Below are positions 35,295-44,997 of a DNA stretch of 64,000 nt, piece by piece. Below the pieces are notes generated by a model. That model made no database searches, had not been told where the DNA came from, and saw nothing but the letters and a program-made list of their open reading frames with translations. Both the position numbers and the translations under genes were made by a program. The first letter of the stretch is position 1. Each line of letters begins with the position of its first letter. This stretch comes from Aquilaria yunnanensis (Eukaryota > Streptophyta > Magnoliopsida > Malvales > Thymelaeaceae): contig CM077594.1 in assembly GCA_039654915.1 (NCBI GenBank), positions 16,119,001 through 16,183,000 on the forward strand, in the 5' to 3' direction.

Positions 35295-35843
35295 ATGGAT
35301 CCTACTTTTTCTGCCTTGCGAAAGTATTTCCCTTCTCTCCCAATGAACATCCTAAAAAAGATCTACCGAGTTCGCTGTGAACGATTAAGAGCTCTGATGC
35401 ATAAAGGAATCCCTGAAGATGTGCGGTGGTTAATTGAAGCTAAGGTTCGTCTGGCAGGCGAAATCCCAGAGGCATTTGTGTCTTACATGCCTGGTGTTGG
35501 CAAAAGTTCTTATGCCAGAAAAAGAAGAGCGAAAAGATTACAAGTCTGCCATAAATGTGGTAGGTGGACTTGTAAGACTAGGTGTCGTTCTTTAGGAATG
35601 ATCTCCAATAATCGAGAAGATAAAATACGGTTCATCAAGAATGGCTTGAGTAAGGACTCATTGGATGATATCCAATTGACTCTTGAGACGCATTCTTGTG
35701 GATCTGTGCAACGTGAAATTCTTGATTTATGGAGTATTTTTCATGAAGAACGAGACCGTTACAGTCCCGGGAATCTGACTTTAAACGACCCTGTTTGCCG
35801 GTTTGTAAGAAAGCTGGATGGGAAGCAGATCCTCGACTCATAG
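35295..35843 (+). CDS. Accessory ORF copy 1, basic four-cysteine protein (182 aa)
   Basis: First of three tandem paralogues. Residues 9-60 are predicted helical (LRKYFPSLPMNILKKIY, then GIPEDVRWLIEAKVR). Residues 69-82 form a basic patch after a GKSxYA motif (RKRRAKRL, a likely nuclear or RNA-binding signal). C85, C88, C93 and C97 form a CX2CX4CX3C zinc-binding-like motif, followed by an NRED...FIKNG segment and a conserved HSCG near 131-134. I do not recognise a named host family. Layout resembles the cysteine-rich nucleic-acid-binding proteins of carlaviruses (PF01623 type), but the cysteine spacing is shorter and homology is unproven. The ORF lies 1.4 kb after pol. Function is unknown; nucleic-acid binding is the best inference. 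Confidence 0.75.
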   Translation: MDPTFSALRKYFPSLPMNILKKIYRVRCERLRALMHKGIPEDVRWLIEAKVRLAGEIPEAFVSYMPGVGKSSYARKRRAKRLQVCHKCGRWTCKTRCRSLGMISNNREDKIRFIKNGLSKDSLDDIQLTLETHSCGSVQREILDLWSIFHEERDRYSPGNLTLNDPVCRFVRKLDGKQILDS

Positions 35844-36005
35844 AAGCCGTTAATGCCGTTACTGGACGTAAAACCAGTGGAAGATGTGAGCCACAGTCAC
35901 AATTACTGTACATACAGTTTGTTATATTTGGAAAAATTTGCATTTTCTTTTGACAGATGTACATGCTCCCCTAAGTGTAATCGACACGTTATCCCTTTTC
36001 ATCAC

Positions 36006-36012
36006 TATAAAT
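36006..36012 (+). promoter_or_regulatory. TATA-like box before accessory ORF copy 2
   Basis: TATAAAT lies ~127 bp before the ATG at 36133, within a segment (CACTATAAATGCGTGTTC) shared with the equivalent place before copy 3. It may drive a separate transcript; there is no direct evidence of use. Confidence 0.4.
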
Positions 36013-36132
36013 GCGTGTTCTTCCTTCTGATTAAACAACAGATAAGATACCCCGTGACTTCTAAAGTCGATTATTCCAGTTTCCTGTAATAACTGATTCA
36101 TTTCCCTCTTCTCTCAAATTCTTCTCTCATCA

Positions 36133-36681
36133 ATGGATTCTACTCTTTCTGTACTGCGAAAATACTTTCCTTCCCTCCCACTAAAAGTCCTTAAAAAGAT
36201 CTACCTTGCTAGATGTGAAAGAATCAGAGTTTTTACACGCAAAGGCATTCCCGATAATGTGCAGTGGATAATTGAAGCTAAGGTCCGTTTGGCGGGTGAA
36301 GTTCCAGATGCATTCATGCCCCGCATGCCCGGTTTAGGTAAAAGCCGTTATGCCAAAAGGCGAAGAGCAAAGAGACTAGGCGTGTGTTATAAATGTGGGC
36401 GATGGAATTGTAATACTAAATGTCGCTCTTTAGGATACATCTCCATAAATCGTGAAGATAAAAGAAAATTCATTAAGAATGGCCTGCGTAAGGAGTCTCT
36501 GAAAGATATCCGAGAGACTCTTGAAACGCATTCTTGTGGAAAAGTGCAAGGTGAAATTATCGGTTTATGGAGGACTTACCATAAAGAACGAAACCGTTAC
36601 AGTCTTGGGAATGTGATTTTAAACGACCCCGTTTGTCAGTTTGTAAGAAAACTAGATGGGAAGCAAATCCCCGACTTATAG
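36133..36681 (+). CDS. Accessory ORF copy 2 (182 aa)
   Basis: This is the same length as copies 1 and 3, with no codon gained or lost, and about 70 percent identical to copy 1 by eye. The basic patch (KRRRAKRL) and the CX2CX4CX3C motif (VCYKCGRWNCNTKC) are intact, as are FIKNG and HSCG. Its ATG is preceded by a ~90 bp leader homologous to those of copies 1 and 3 (a CCCCGTGACT-like word, then a pyrimidine-rich run). The start-to-start distance from copy 1 is 838 bp. Function is unknown, as for copy 1. Confidence 0.75.
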   Translation: MDSTLSVLRKYFPSLPLKVLKKIYLARCERIRVFTRKGIPDNVQWIIEAKVRLAGEVPDAFMPRMPGLGKSRYAKRRRAKRLGVCYKCGRWNCNTKCRSLGYISINREDKRKFIKNGLRKESLKDIRETLETHSCGKVQGEIIGLWRTYHKERNRYSLGNVILNDPVCQFVRKLDGKQIPDL

Positions 36682-36830
36682 AAGGCATTGAAGCCATTAC
36701 TGGACATGAATTAGTGGAAGATGAGAGCCACAGTCATGATTGCTGTACATATAAGCTGTCATTTGTCTTTTCTTTTGGCAATAATGTACTTACTTCCGTA
36801 AGTGTAATAAACGCATTATCCTTTCATCAC

Positions 36831-36837
36831 TATAAAT
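36831..36837 (+). promoter_or_regulatory. TATA-like box before accessory ORF copy 3
   Basis: TATAAAT is in the same repeated context as the box at 36006 and lies ~115 bp before the ATG at 36946. Conservation between repeat units suggests a promoter element but does not prove one. Confidence 0.4.
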
Positions 36838-36945
36838 GCGTGTTCTTCCTTCTGGATACGGTACTCCATAACTCCCAAATTCAGTTATTTCCATTTCCTA
36901 CAATCACTAATTTCTTTCTTTTTCTCTTAAATGCCTCATTCATCA

Positions 36946-37494
36946 ATGGAGCCTTCTCTTTCCGCTCTACGAAAATATTTCCCTTCTTTCCCAATAAATG
37001 TTCTTAAAAAGGTTTATCAAGCTAGATGTGAACGATTCCGACTATTTATGCACAAAGGCATTCCTGATAATGTGCGATGGCTAATCGAAGCTAAAGTTCG
37101 TTCGGCTGGTGAAGTTCCAGATGCGTTCTTTCCCCGTATGCCCGGCTTTGGTAAAAGCGTTTATGCCAAAAAGAGAAGAGCAAAGAGGCTAGGCGTCTGT
37201 CACAATTGTGGATGGTGGATTTGCGGCAATAAATGTCGTTCTCCAGGAGTGATCACCAGAAATCGTAATGATAGAATAAAATTCATCAAGAATGGCTTGC
37301 GTAAGGAATCTCTGGAAGATATCCGAGAGGTTCTTGAAGCGCATTCTTGCGGAATAGTGCAATTTGAGGTTGTTGGATTATGGATAATTCTCCAAAAAGA
37401 ACGAGAACGTTACAGTCTTGGGAATCTGACCCTAAACGACCCTGTTTGCCAGTTTGTGAAAAAGCTAGATGAGATGCAAATCACTGATTCATAG
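36946..37494 (+). CDS. Accessory ORF copy 3 (182 aa)
   Basis: An in-frame ATG 15 bp upstream (36931) would add five residues. The ATG at 36946 is chosen because it aligns with the starts of copies 1 and 2 and gives exactly 182 aa again. The basic patch (KKRRAKRL), the four cysteines (VCHNCGWWICGNKC), FIKNG and HSCG are all kept. The start-to-start distance from copy 2 is 813 bp. It is followed directly by the 87 bp tandem repeats, which look like multiplied versions of the 3' flank of each ORF unit. Confidence 0.75.
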   Translation: MEPSLSALRKYFPSFPINVLKKVYQARCERFRLFMHKGIPDNVRWLIEAKVRSAGEVPDAFFPRMPGFGKSVYAKKRRAKRLGVCHNCGWWICGNKCRSPGVITRNRNDRIKFIKNGLRKESLEDIREVLEAHSCGIVQFEVVGLWIILQKERERYSLGNLTLNDPVCQFVKKLDEMQITDS

Positions 37495-37539
37495 AAAGCA
37501 TTGAAGCCGTTACTGGACGCAAAGCCAGTAGAAGACGGA

Positions 37540-37992
37540 ACAAGGTCACGATTACTGTACGTGCTAGCTGTCGCTTTTGAAATTTTCCTCCCCTTTTGAT
37601 AATAATGTATCCACTCCTGACATGAACCAAAGTCACGATTACTGTACGTGCTAGCTGTCGCTTTTGAAATTTTCCTCCTCTTTCAGCAATAATGTATCCA
37701 CTCCTGACATGAGCCATAGTTACGATTACTGTACGTGCTAGCTGTCGCTTTTGAAATTTTCCTCCCCTTTGGCAATAATGTACCCACTCCTGACACGGAC
37801 TACTGTATATAGCTGCCACTTTTGAAATTTTCCTTCCCTTCCAACAATCACATACCTACTCCTGACGTAAGCTACAGTAGTGACTACTGTACATGCTAGC
37901 GGCTATTTTGAAAATTTTCCTCCTCTTTTAACGATAGTGTACCCATACCTGACCAGAGTCATACTCGTGACTACTGTGTATAGCTGGCAATA
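37540..37992 (+). repeat. 87 bp tandem repeat between accessory ORF 3 and the LOG-like ORF
   Basis: Units at 37547, 37634 and 37721 are spaced by exactly 87 bp and share the words ATTACTGTACGTGCTAGCTG and GAAATTTTCCTCC. Shorter degenerate units continue to ~37990. Single diverged versions also follow accessory ORF 1 (~35893) and ORF 2 (~36735), so the array grew from the 3' flank of the triplicated unit. Its last unit (AATAATGTATCCACTC) runs into the 5' region of the LOG-like ORF. Confidence 0.82.
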
Positions 37993-38039
37993 ATGTATCC
38001 ACTCTTGAAAATAAAATTATTGCCTTATCTCTTCATCCC

Positions 38040-38048
38040 TATAAATAT
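38040..38048 (+). promoter_or_regulatory. TATA-like box before the LOG-like ORF
   Basis: TATAAATAT lies 40 bp before the preferred ATG at 38080. With a normal start site ~30 bp downstream, the leader would be very short. It could equally be chance AT sequence. Confidence 0.35.
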
Positions 38049-38079
38049 ATCCTCTTTTCTCACAAGGATAAGGATAGGA

Positions 38080-38709
38080 ATGGAGAAAACCCCAACTCGT
38101 AAATCCCGAAGTATTTGTGTATTTTCTGGGGCTTTTCCTGGAAAAGATGAAGAGTATTTAAAGGCAGCCAACCATTTGGGTAGAGTATTAGCTGAGCGAA
38201 AAATACATTTAGTTTATGGAGGAGGTAGTGTCGGATTAATGGGAGGTGTAGCATCAGCAGCATCTTTAGGAGGAAGTCAAGTTCTGGGCATTATCCCTGG
38301 ACCTCTGAAATTTATTTCTGGGGGCACGATTGGAGAAGAATTAGTGGTTAAAAATTTACAAGAGCGTGTGTTACAAATGCTTTTAAATGCTGATGCTTTT
38401 ATCGCTCTACCAGGTGGTTTTGGCACATTGGGAGAAGTCTTTCAAATTGCTTCCATGGCCCAACTTAATTTGCATAAGAAACCCATTGGGCTTTTAAATG
38501 TTAACAATTTCTTTACAGGTCTGATAGCTTTTATGGATTATGCTATGCAGAAGAATTTTATATCAAGAGTGGCACGGCGAATCATAATATCCGCAACAAC
38601 TGCTGAAGAATTGCTAGATAAAATACAAGCTTTTGTTCCTGAACCAGATCCAGCAATGATTCAGATAGACTGGACGCGACAGTCTTTCCCGAACAGTTCA
38701 ATCCCATAA
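38080..38709 (+). CDS. LOG-like cytokinin-activating enzyme homologue inside the retrotransposon
   Basis: This 209-aa ORF resembles LONELY GUY proteins, which release active cytokinin bases from cytokinin riboside 5'-monophosphates. Visible features are the N-terminal Rossmann strand (SICVFSGAFPG), GGGSVGLMGGV (47-57), VLGIIPGPL, ALPGGFGTLGE with the signature PGGxGTxxE (111-119), and KPIGLLNVNNFF. The usual MHxRK segment reads LQERV (93-97), so only the Arg (R96) is kept and activity is uncertain. Length is normal for the family. The frame is open from 37993, but the ATG at 38080 gives the family-like start. Plant LOG genes normally have several introns; this copy has none, fitting capture from a spliced mRNA. 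It lies on the same strand as pol, between the 87 bp repeats and the 73 bp array. Confidence 0.85.
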   Translation: MEKTPTRKSRSICVFSGAFPGKDEEYLKAANHLGRVLAERKIHLVYGGGSVGLMGGVASAASLGGSQVLGIIPGPLKFISGGTIGEELVVKNLQERVLQMLLNADAFIALPGGFGTLGEVFQIASMAQLNLHKKPIGLLNVNNFFTGLIAFMDYAMQKNFISRVARRIIISATTAEELLDKIQAFVPEPDPAMIQIDWTRQSFPNSSIP

Positions 38710-39204
38710 TAGTCCTCTACTAACCCCGTTGAAATATTGTGGAAGAAGAAGTGATCCGATCCGTTTTGCTTGTCCTTTAGTTTTATTATCAGCATTTTCT
38801 TTCGTGTTTTAGTTTTTCTTTCAGGGAATTTCTTTTTTTATCTTATAAGATAGTCTCGTTCATGCTGATATTAAAACCATAGGACAATGCCTTTAGGTTG
38901 GAATGGCTGAGTAAAGAGTAATTTTTATTGCTCTTGAGACGCATCCTATTAGGTCTACTAGGCATAACATTTTAGGATAGTTAAGCTTCAACCTTATTTG
39001 GATGACATATCTCTCAAGCGAATCTATATTTACTAAAGAAAATATTAGATGAACCTTGGATATTGATTCCAAACATCCGTTCCCTTTACATAATTTGTTA
39101 GCGATATTGTCATCATCAAGATTCACTCATTTTATCGAAGTCTAAAATTTCGCACTCGCCTATTATGCAAATTCACACTTTCGAAGAAAATTATTCCAAT
39201 TCTA
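38710..39204 (+). other. 3' flank of the LOG-like ORF
   Basis: About 500 bp without an ORF that I can support; it runs into the 73 bp array. Confidence 0.5.
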
Positions 39205-40715
39205 ATTGCTTTCATATAAATTTCGCTCGAGGTTCAAGGAGATTTCCTTAACCTCATTCCATCAATTTTACTTCAAGCGATAGGAGAGTTCCTATCGTCG
39301 AGGTTCTAAGGTAGGACCCTTAACCTCAATCATCAATTTTCCTTCAAACGATAGGAGAGTTCCTATCGTCGAGGTTCTAAGGTAGGACCCTTAACCTCAA
39401 AACAATCAATTTTCCTTCAAACGATAGGAGAGTTCCTATCGTCAAGGTTCTAAGGTAGGACCCTTAACCTCAAAATCATTAATTTTCCTTCAAACGATAG
39501 GAGAGTTCCTATCATCGAGGTTCTAAGGTAGGACCCTTAACCTCAAAAACAATCAATTTTACTTCAAGCGATAGGAGAGTTCCTATCGTCGAGGTTCTAA
39601 GGTAGGACCCTTAACCTCATTCAAACAATTTTCCTTCAAACGATAGGAGAGTTCCTATCGTCGAGGTTCTAAGGTAGGACCCTTAACCTCAAAATCATCA
39701 ATTTTACTTCAAACGATAGGAGAGTTCCTATCGTCGAGGTTCTAAGGTAGGACCCTTAACCTCAAAACAATCAATTTTACTTCAAGCGATAGGAGAGTTC
39801 CTATCGTCGAGGTTCTAAGGTAGGGCCCTTAACCTCAAAATCATCAATTTTACTTCAAACGATAGGAGAGTTCCTATCGTCGAGGTTCTAAGGTAGGACC
39901 CTTAACCTCAAAACAATCAATTTTACTTCAAACGATAGGAGAGTTCCTATCATCGAGGTTCTAAGGTAGGACCCTTAACCTCAAAAACAATCAATTTTAC
40001 TTCAAGCGATAGGAGAGTTCCTATCGTCGAGGTTCTAAGGTAGGACCCTTAACCTCATTCAAACAATTTTCCTTCAAACGATAGGAGAGTTCCTATCGTC
40101 GAGGTTCTAAGGTAGGACCCTTAACCTCAAAACAATCAATTTTACTTCAAGCGATAGGAGAGTTCCTATCGTCGAGGTTCTAAGGTAGGACCCTTAACCT
40201 CAAAATCATCAATTTTACTTCAAGCGATAGGAGAGTTCCTATCGTCGAGGTTCTAAGGTAGGACCCTTAACCTCAAAATCATCAATTTTACTTCAAGCGA
40301 TAGGAGAGTTCCTATCGTCGAGGTTCTAAGGTAGGACCCTTAACCTCAAAATCATCAATTTTACTTCAAACGATAGGAGAGTTCCTATCATCGAGGTTCT
40401 AAGGTAGGACCCTTAACCTCAAAAACAATCAATTTTACTTCAAGTGATAGGAGAGTTCCTATCGTCGAGGTTCTAAGGTAGGACCCTTAACCTCATTCAA
40501 ACAATTTTCCTTCAAACGATAGGAGAGTTCCTATCGTCGAGGTTCTAAGGTAGGACCCTTAACCTCAAAATCATCAATTTTACTTCAAACGATAGGAGAG
40601 TTCCTATTGTCGAGGTTCTAAGGTAGGACCCTTAACCTCAAAGTTATCAAATTTTCCCTTCAACGATAGGAGAGTTCTTATCGCAGAGGCTCTAAAAAAA
40701 TTTTCCTTAACCACA
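39205..40715 (+). repeat. 73 bp satellite-like array, 20 monomers, with higher-order structure
   Basis: Twenty copies of the core GATAGGAGAGTT start between 39279 and 40665, spaced 71-74 bp, with degenerate half-units at both edges. The spacing pair 74 then 72 recurs every sixth monomer, and the CATCGAGG variant appears at the monomers starting 39496, 39934 and 40372, exactly 438 bp apart. Each monomer holds two dyads: CGATAGGA/TCCTATCG around GAGT, and GAGGT+TAAGG paired with CCTTA+ACCTC around a short loop. Tat/Ogre 3' regions are a known source of satellite repeats. Confidence 0.92.
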
Positions 40716-40806
40716 TAGTTTAGGCGGCGAGAAGGTTCTCAATGGCTAGCTAAGACGGACGAAATTTGGTAATTACTTTGCATACATCATGTCCCATGAA
40801 GCATGC

Positions 40807-40820
40807 AAATGGGGGGCAGC
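40807..40820 (+). promoter_or_regulatory. Polypurine tract
   Basis: AAATGGGGGGCAGC lies directly before the 3' LTR and would prime plus-strand synthesis. The GGGGGG core is purine-only; the last few bases before the LTR are mixed. Confidence 0.8.
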
Positions 40821-43800
40821 TGTTGACACCCAATTTCGTCCGGGTTTTTTTTTAAAAAATTTTTTTTAAAAAAAAAAAAAAAAAAAAAAACTAATTAAAA
40901 AAAATTATCATTATTATTATTATTATTGCTAAAAAATTTTAATTATGTTAATTAGTTTAAAATATATTTTTATTTTGAGAAGATTTGATTTAAAATAATA
41001 TATGTGTGAATATGTATGTGTTTGAAATAAAAATAAAATTTCAGGAAAAAATGACAAAAAAATTAAAAGTTTGAGGTAAAAATGACAAAATTAAGAAGTT
41101 TCAGGCAAAATTGACAAATTCTGAAAGTTCCAGGAGCATTTGGCAGTTTTCACATAAAATTTTGAGCCTGCCGACGTTTTTGGCTCAAATTGACAGAAAA
41201 CGACAAAATTGTCAAAATCAGAAGCTTCAGGAACTTATCCAGAGGCTGAGAGACGTAAAGGACTAAAATTGTCATTTTACCAATTTAAGAGATAAGTTTG
41301 AAATTTTTTATTAATTTATCCGTCCACAGTTCAGCTAAGCTCCTTCTATAAATACCCCCCCAAATTCAGTTCTGAACACAGAAAAAAATAGCAAAAAAAC
41401 TTAGAGCTCCGTTTTAAAAAAAAATAAAATTACAGCCCTTAGCCCCAGCCCTCTTCCCTTCTTCCCCAGAAAGCCAAAACTTTTTTTTTCTTTTCTCTGT
41501 TCCGTCTCTCTCTCTCTCTCTCTCTCGCCGTGCCCACCACCGCCGTCCGCCGGCCACCACGCCTCCGCCCAGCCGTCCTGCCGCCGTCGTCCGGCCGTCC
41601 CGCCGCCGTCGCCGTCGTACCCAGCCTGACGTCCGCCGCCGCGCCGTTCCCCTTTTCTTCTTCTCTCCCTGCGCCGGCTGCTGCCCGCCGCTCCTCCACC
41701 GCCCTCCGCTTCGCGCCGTTGCCCCTCCGCCCGTGCTCGCCGTCGCCCTGCGCTTCCGCCCCCACGCCCTTGCGCCCCGTGCCCTCGCCGCCGCTCGCCT
41801 GGCTGCCCCTCCCTCCCCCCACGCCGTCCGTGTCGCGCCTCTTTCCTGGGATTCAAAAACAAAAACTAAAGGGTATAACTCTTGTTTTGTCTTCTATCTT
41901 TTCAATTTCTTTCACTTTGGTCACTAACCTTTTATTTTGTTCTTGCAGAATTAATTCCTAACTATTTTAATTTTTACTTGTTTATTTATTTGTTATTATT
42001 ACTAACCTTTTTTTATTGTTGTTATTAACAACTAACAACTAACTTGACTAACTTTTATTATTATTGTTATCACTAACTTTTATTTTTGTTATACTAACAA
42101 TTAATTGTGCTAACCACTAACTTTTATTATTATTGTTATCACTAACTTTTATTTTTGCTATACTAACAATTAACTGTACTAACTTACTAACTTTATTATT
42201 ATTATTGTCACTAACTTAATAACCTTTTATTATTGTTATAATTGTTACTAACTTACTAACTTTTATTTTTATTGTTGTTATTATTGTTAACGATTAAATC
42301 AATTAACATCATTAACTTTTATTATTGTTATTATTAATTTTAACCATTAACTTTACTAACTTTTGATAATTTTTATCATTGTTGTTAACAACTAATTTTT
42401 TTATTTTATTATTATAATTATTGTGGATGACCAAAAAGGCCCACTTTATTATTATTAATTGTCTTTTGGTGGTTAAATTTATTTCACTTTTAATTATAAA
42501 CAATAATAACAAATTAAAAATTAAATAAAAAGAATTTTATGTGAATAATTAAATTTATTAAGGTTAATTAAAAATCATTTTTAAAAGCCAATTATCTTTT
42601 GTTATTTCTAAAACATATATTTCTTAAAAAAAAAAAAAAAAGAGAACAACAACAAAAATTTAATCTTTTATTCCTTTACTAAAATAATTGAATAAACATA
42701 AGTAAATAACAACTAATTAAAAGAAAATCCTTTTATGTGAATGATTAATTTTATTCTTTAAGACTAGCATAAATGTTTTAAGGAAAAAAAAAAAAAAAAG
42801 CTAATTATCTTTTATTATTTCTTGAAGGAGCAATAAGAAAAATTAATTAACTTTTTATCCCTTTTATTAAAATTAATAAACAAACATAATTAAATAATTC
42901 TAAATATACAAATCAATTCTTTTTTAACATATCTTTAAAGTAATGATATTAAAATTTAAAAATTCAAGAAAAATCCAATAAAATTATAATTAAAATTAAT
43001 AATTAAAAATTAAAAATTAAAAATTTTTAAAAATTAAATTCCATGTCCAAATGATCCGCCAGGATCCATGGCTTGGAAATATTTTTAAATAAAGTATACA
43101 AATAAATTTTTCTTTATTAAAAATAAAAACTTTGGACTAATATATTAATTATTTAATAAAATATAAATTTTTAGCTTTCTTTATTAATAAAAAGAATAAA
43201 GGAGTAAAAATTTTCTTGGGCTAATATTTTACTTATTTCTTTCAAAATAATAAAAAAAAAGATATAACATTTTTTTTTTTTTTTGTTTCCTTTATTAAAT
43301 AAAATTTTATTCAAATGATTTCAAATAAAGGTAATAATAAAAATCTTTTAGCAAACAAAAAGAACATAAAAAAATCATATAAATATCAAAAACTTTTTAT
43401 ACATATAAATCTTTGATTTCTTTAATCTTTTTTCAAAATAAATTATATAAATATCAAAACTTTACCTTTATTTTCCTTATTAAATAATCATTTTTGCTTA
43501 ATTTTTTTATCAAAAATAAAACAAACAAATATTAAGATTTTTATTTTATTTTTGAAATATATATATAAATTTCCGGTTTCATCATTAAATAAGTAAAGTT
43601 TTGTTTACTTTTTGATTCACCTTTTATTAAATAAAATATTAAGGCTTCACTTTTATTTTTAAAATATACATATAAATCTTTAGTTTTTTTTCATTAAATA
43701 AACAAAACCTTGATTAAATAATTACTTTCTTGGTTCATCTTTTATCAAATCAAAAAAAATAAGCTTAAAAAAATAAATATGTATAAATATCAAGACTTTC

Positions 43801-44992
43801 TTTATATAAATCTTTTCTTTATTATTTTATTGAATAATTAATTTTGGTTAATTTTTTAAATAAAAAATCAAATACATGAGAATTAAGATTTTATTTTCAA
43901 CTCTTTTGTTTTCTTTGGTAAATAAATAAAATCCTGGTATTAAATAATTATTTTTATAAAAAATTAGTTCATGGTATATTGGCTGGAAACTGTCTCGTGC
44001 CCGCTTTTGAGCTGCTTCACCTGGTGAAGAGGGTCTGGCTGAGTAACAACGCCCAGTACCATGATCAAAGATTTTTTTTCTTATTTTTTTTAAACTCTTT
44101 GATTCCTTTAAATTAACTTCTTATTAAATAAAAAAATTAATTTCTTTTGAATTCTTTTATAAATTAAGAAAAAAAATCAGATAAAAATAAAAGAAAGATA
44201 AAAAAAAGAAATAAAAGAAAGATAAAAAAAGAAATAAAAAAAAAGAAGATAAGAAAAATAAGATAAAAGATAACAAAAAAAAATAATAAAAAGAAAGAAA
44301 GAAAAGAAGTAAAAAAAATATAAAAAAAAAAAGAAATAAACAAAATTTTTTTTAAATTAGTTAACATTAAAGATCATTAACAAAAACTCTAAAATTTCAT
44401 AAATAAAAATAAAAATTTATAATTTAGTAATTAAACTAAAATTAATTCTATAATAAATAAGAATTATATAATTAACTATAAATTAAATCAACTTACATAT
44501 CCGGATGATCCGTCAGGATCTGCGGTTTAAAAAAAAATATCACCCTTTTAATTAAATAAATTAAATAAAAAAAAAAAGATAAAAATCCATATTTACAATA
44601 TGGATTAAATTATTTAAAAGTTCACCAAATTCCGTGTCCAAATGACTCGGCAGAGTCCATGGTTCGGAATAAAAAATCTTCCGTGTCCAAATGACTCGGC
44701 AGAGTCCATGGTTCGGAAGTATAAAATTTCATACAAACTAATTAATTTAAAAATCCACATTTCGACTAATCCAGTTAAAATTTCTAATTTTGAAAATTAA
44801 CTGAGAATTATTTAAAAGCAAAGTAAAACAAAATTAAAATCAACTAAGGTGCCAATTTTTGGGCGTTTTAACAAAGTTGTTTTAACGTAACCGTACTCCC
44901 GATCCCCGAACTCTCGCAGACCAATTTTAAGGTGACCAATCGACCTAAGAAAACAGATTGGTGGCGACTCCCGAAAACCCGACGTTGCCACA
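40821..44992 (+). repeat. 3' LTR (4172 bp)
   Basis: One base longer than the 5' LTR because of a T-run difference near 43270. It contains the same TATA box, CT microsatellite, GC-rich block and dyad motifs. It ends CA at 44992, followed by the ATAGG duplication. Confidence 0.95.
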
Positions 44993-44997
44993 ATAGG

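Larger units (their letters stand above)
20297..44992 (+). mobile_element. Complete 24.7 kb Ogre/Tat-type LTR retrotransposon
   Basis: Two direct LTRs (20297-24467 and 40821-44992) both start TGTTGACACC and end GTTGCCACA. They bracket a 16.35 kb internal region, and the 5 bp target duplication ATAGG is perfect (20292-20296 and 44993-44997). Internal order is PBS, ORF1, Gag-Pro, intron, Pol with a second RNase H, long 3' region, PPT. An extra ORF before Gag, an intron between Pro and RT, an added RNase H and a giant 3' region together define the Ogre branch of Tat Ty3 elements. All main ORFs are open. The 3' region carries four accessory ORFs not known to me from Ogre elements. Confidence 0.95.

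Noticed and set aside
37993..38079. 29-codon N-terminal extension of the LOG-like ORF, which looks like a signal peptide
   Set aside because: It is read from the 87 bp repeat and the TATA-containing leader; LOG proteins start near the ATG at 38080.
39205..40715. Regular palindromic 73 bp repeats as a possible CRISPR-like array
   Set aside because: The whole monomer is conserved with no unique spacers, the unit is too long, and it lies within a plant retrotransposon; it is a satellite-type tandem repeat.
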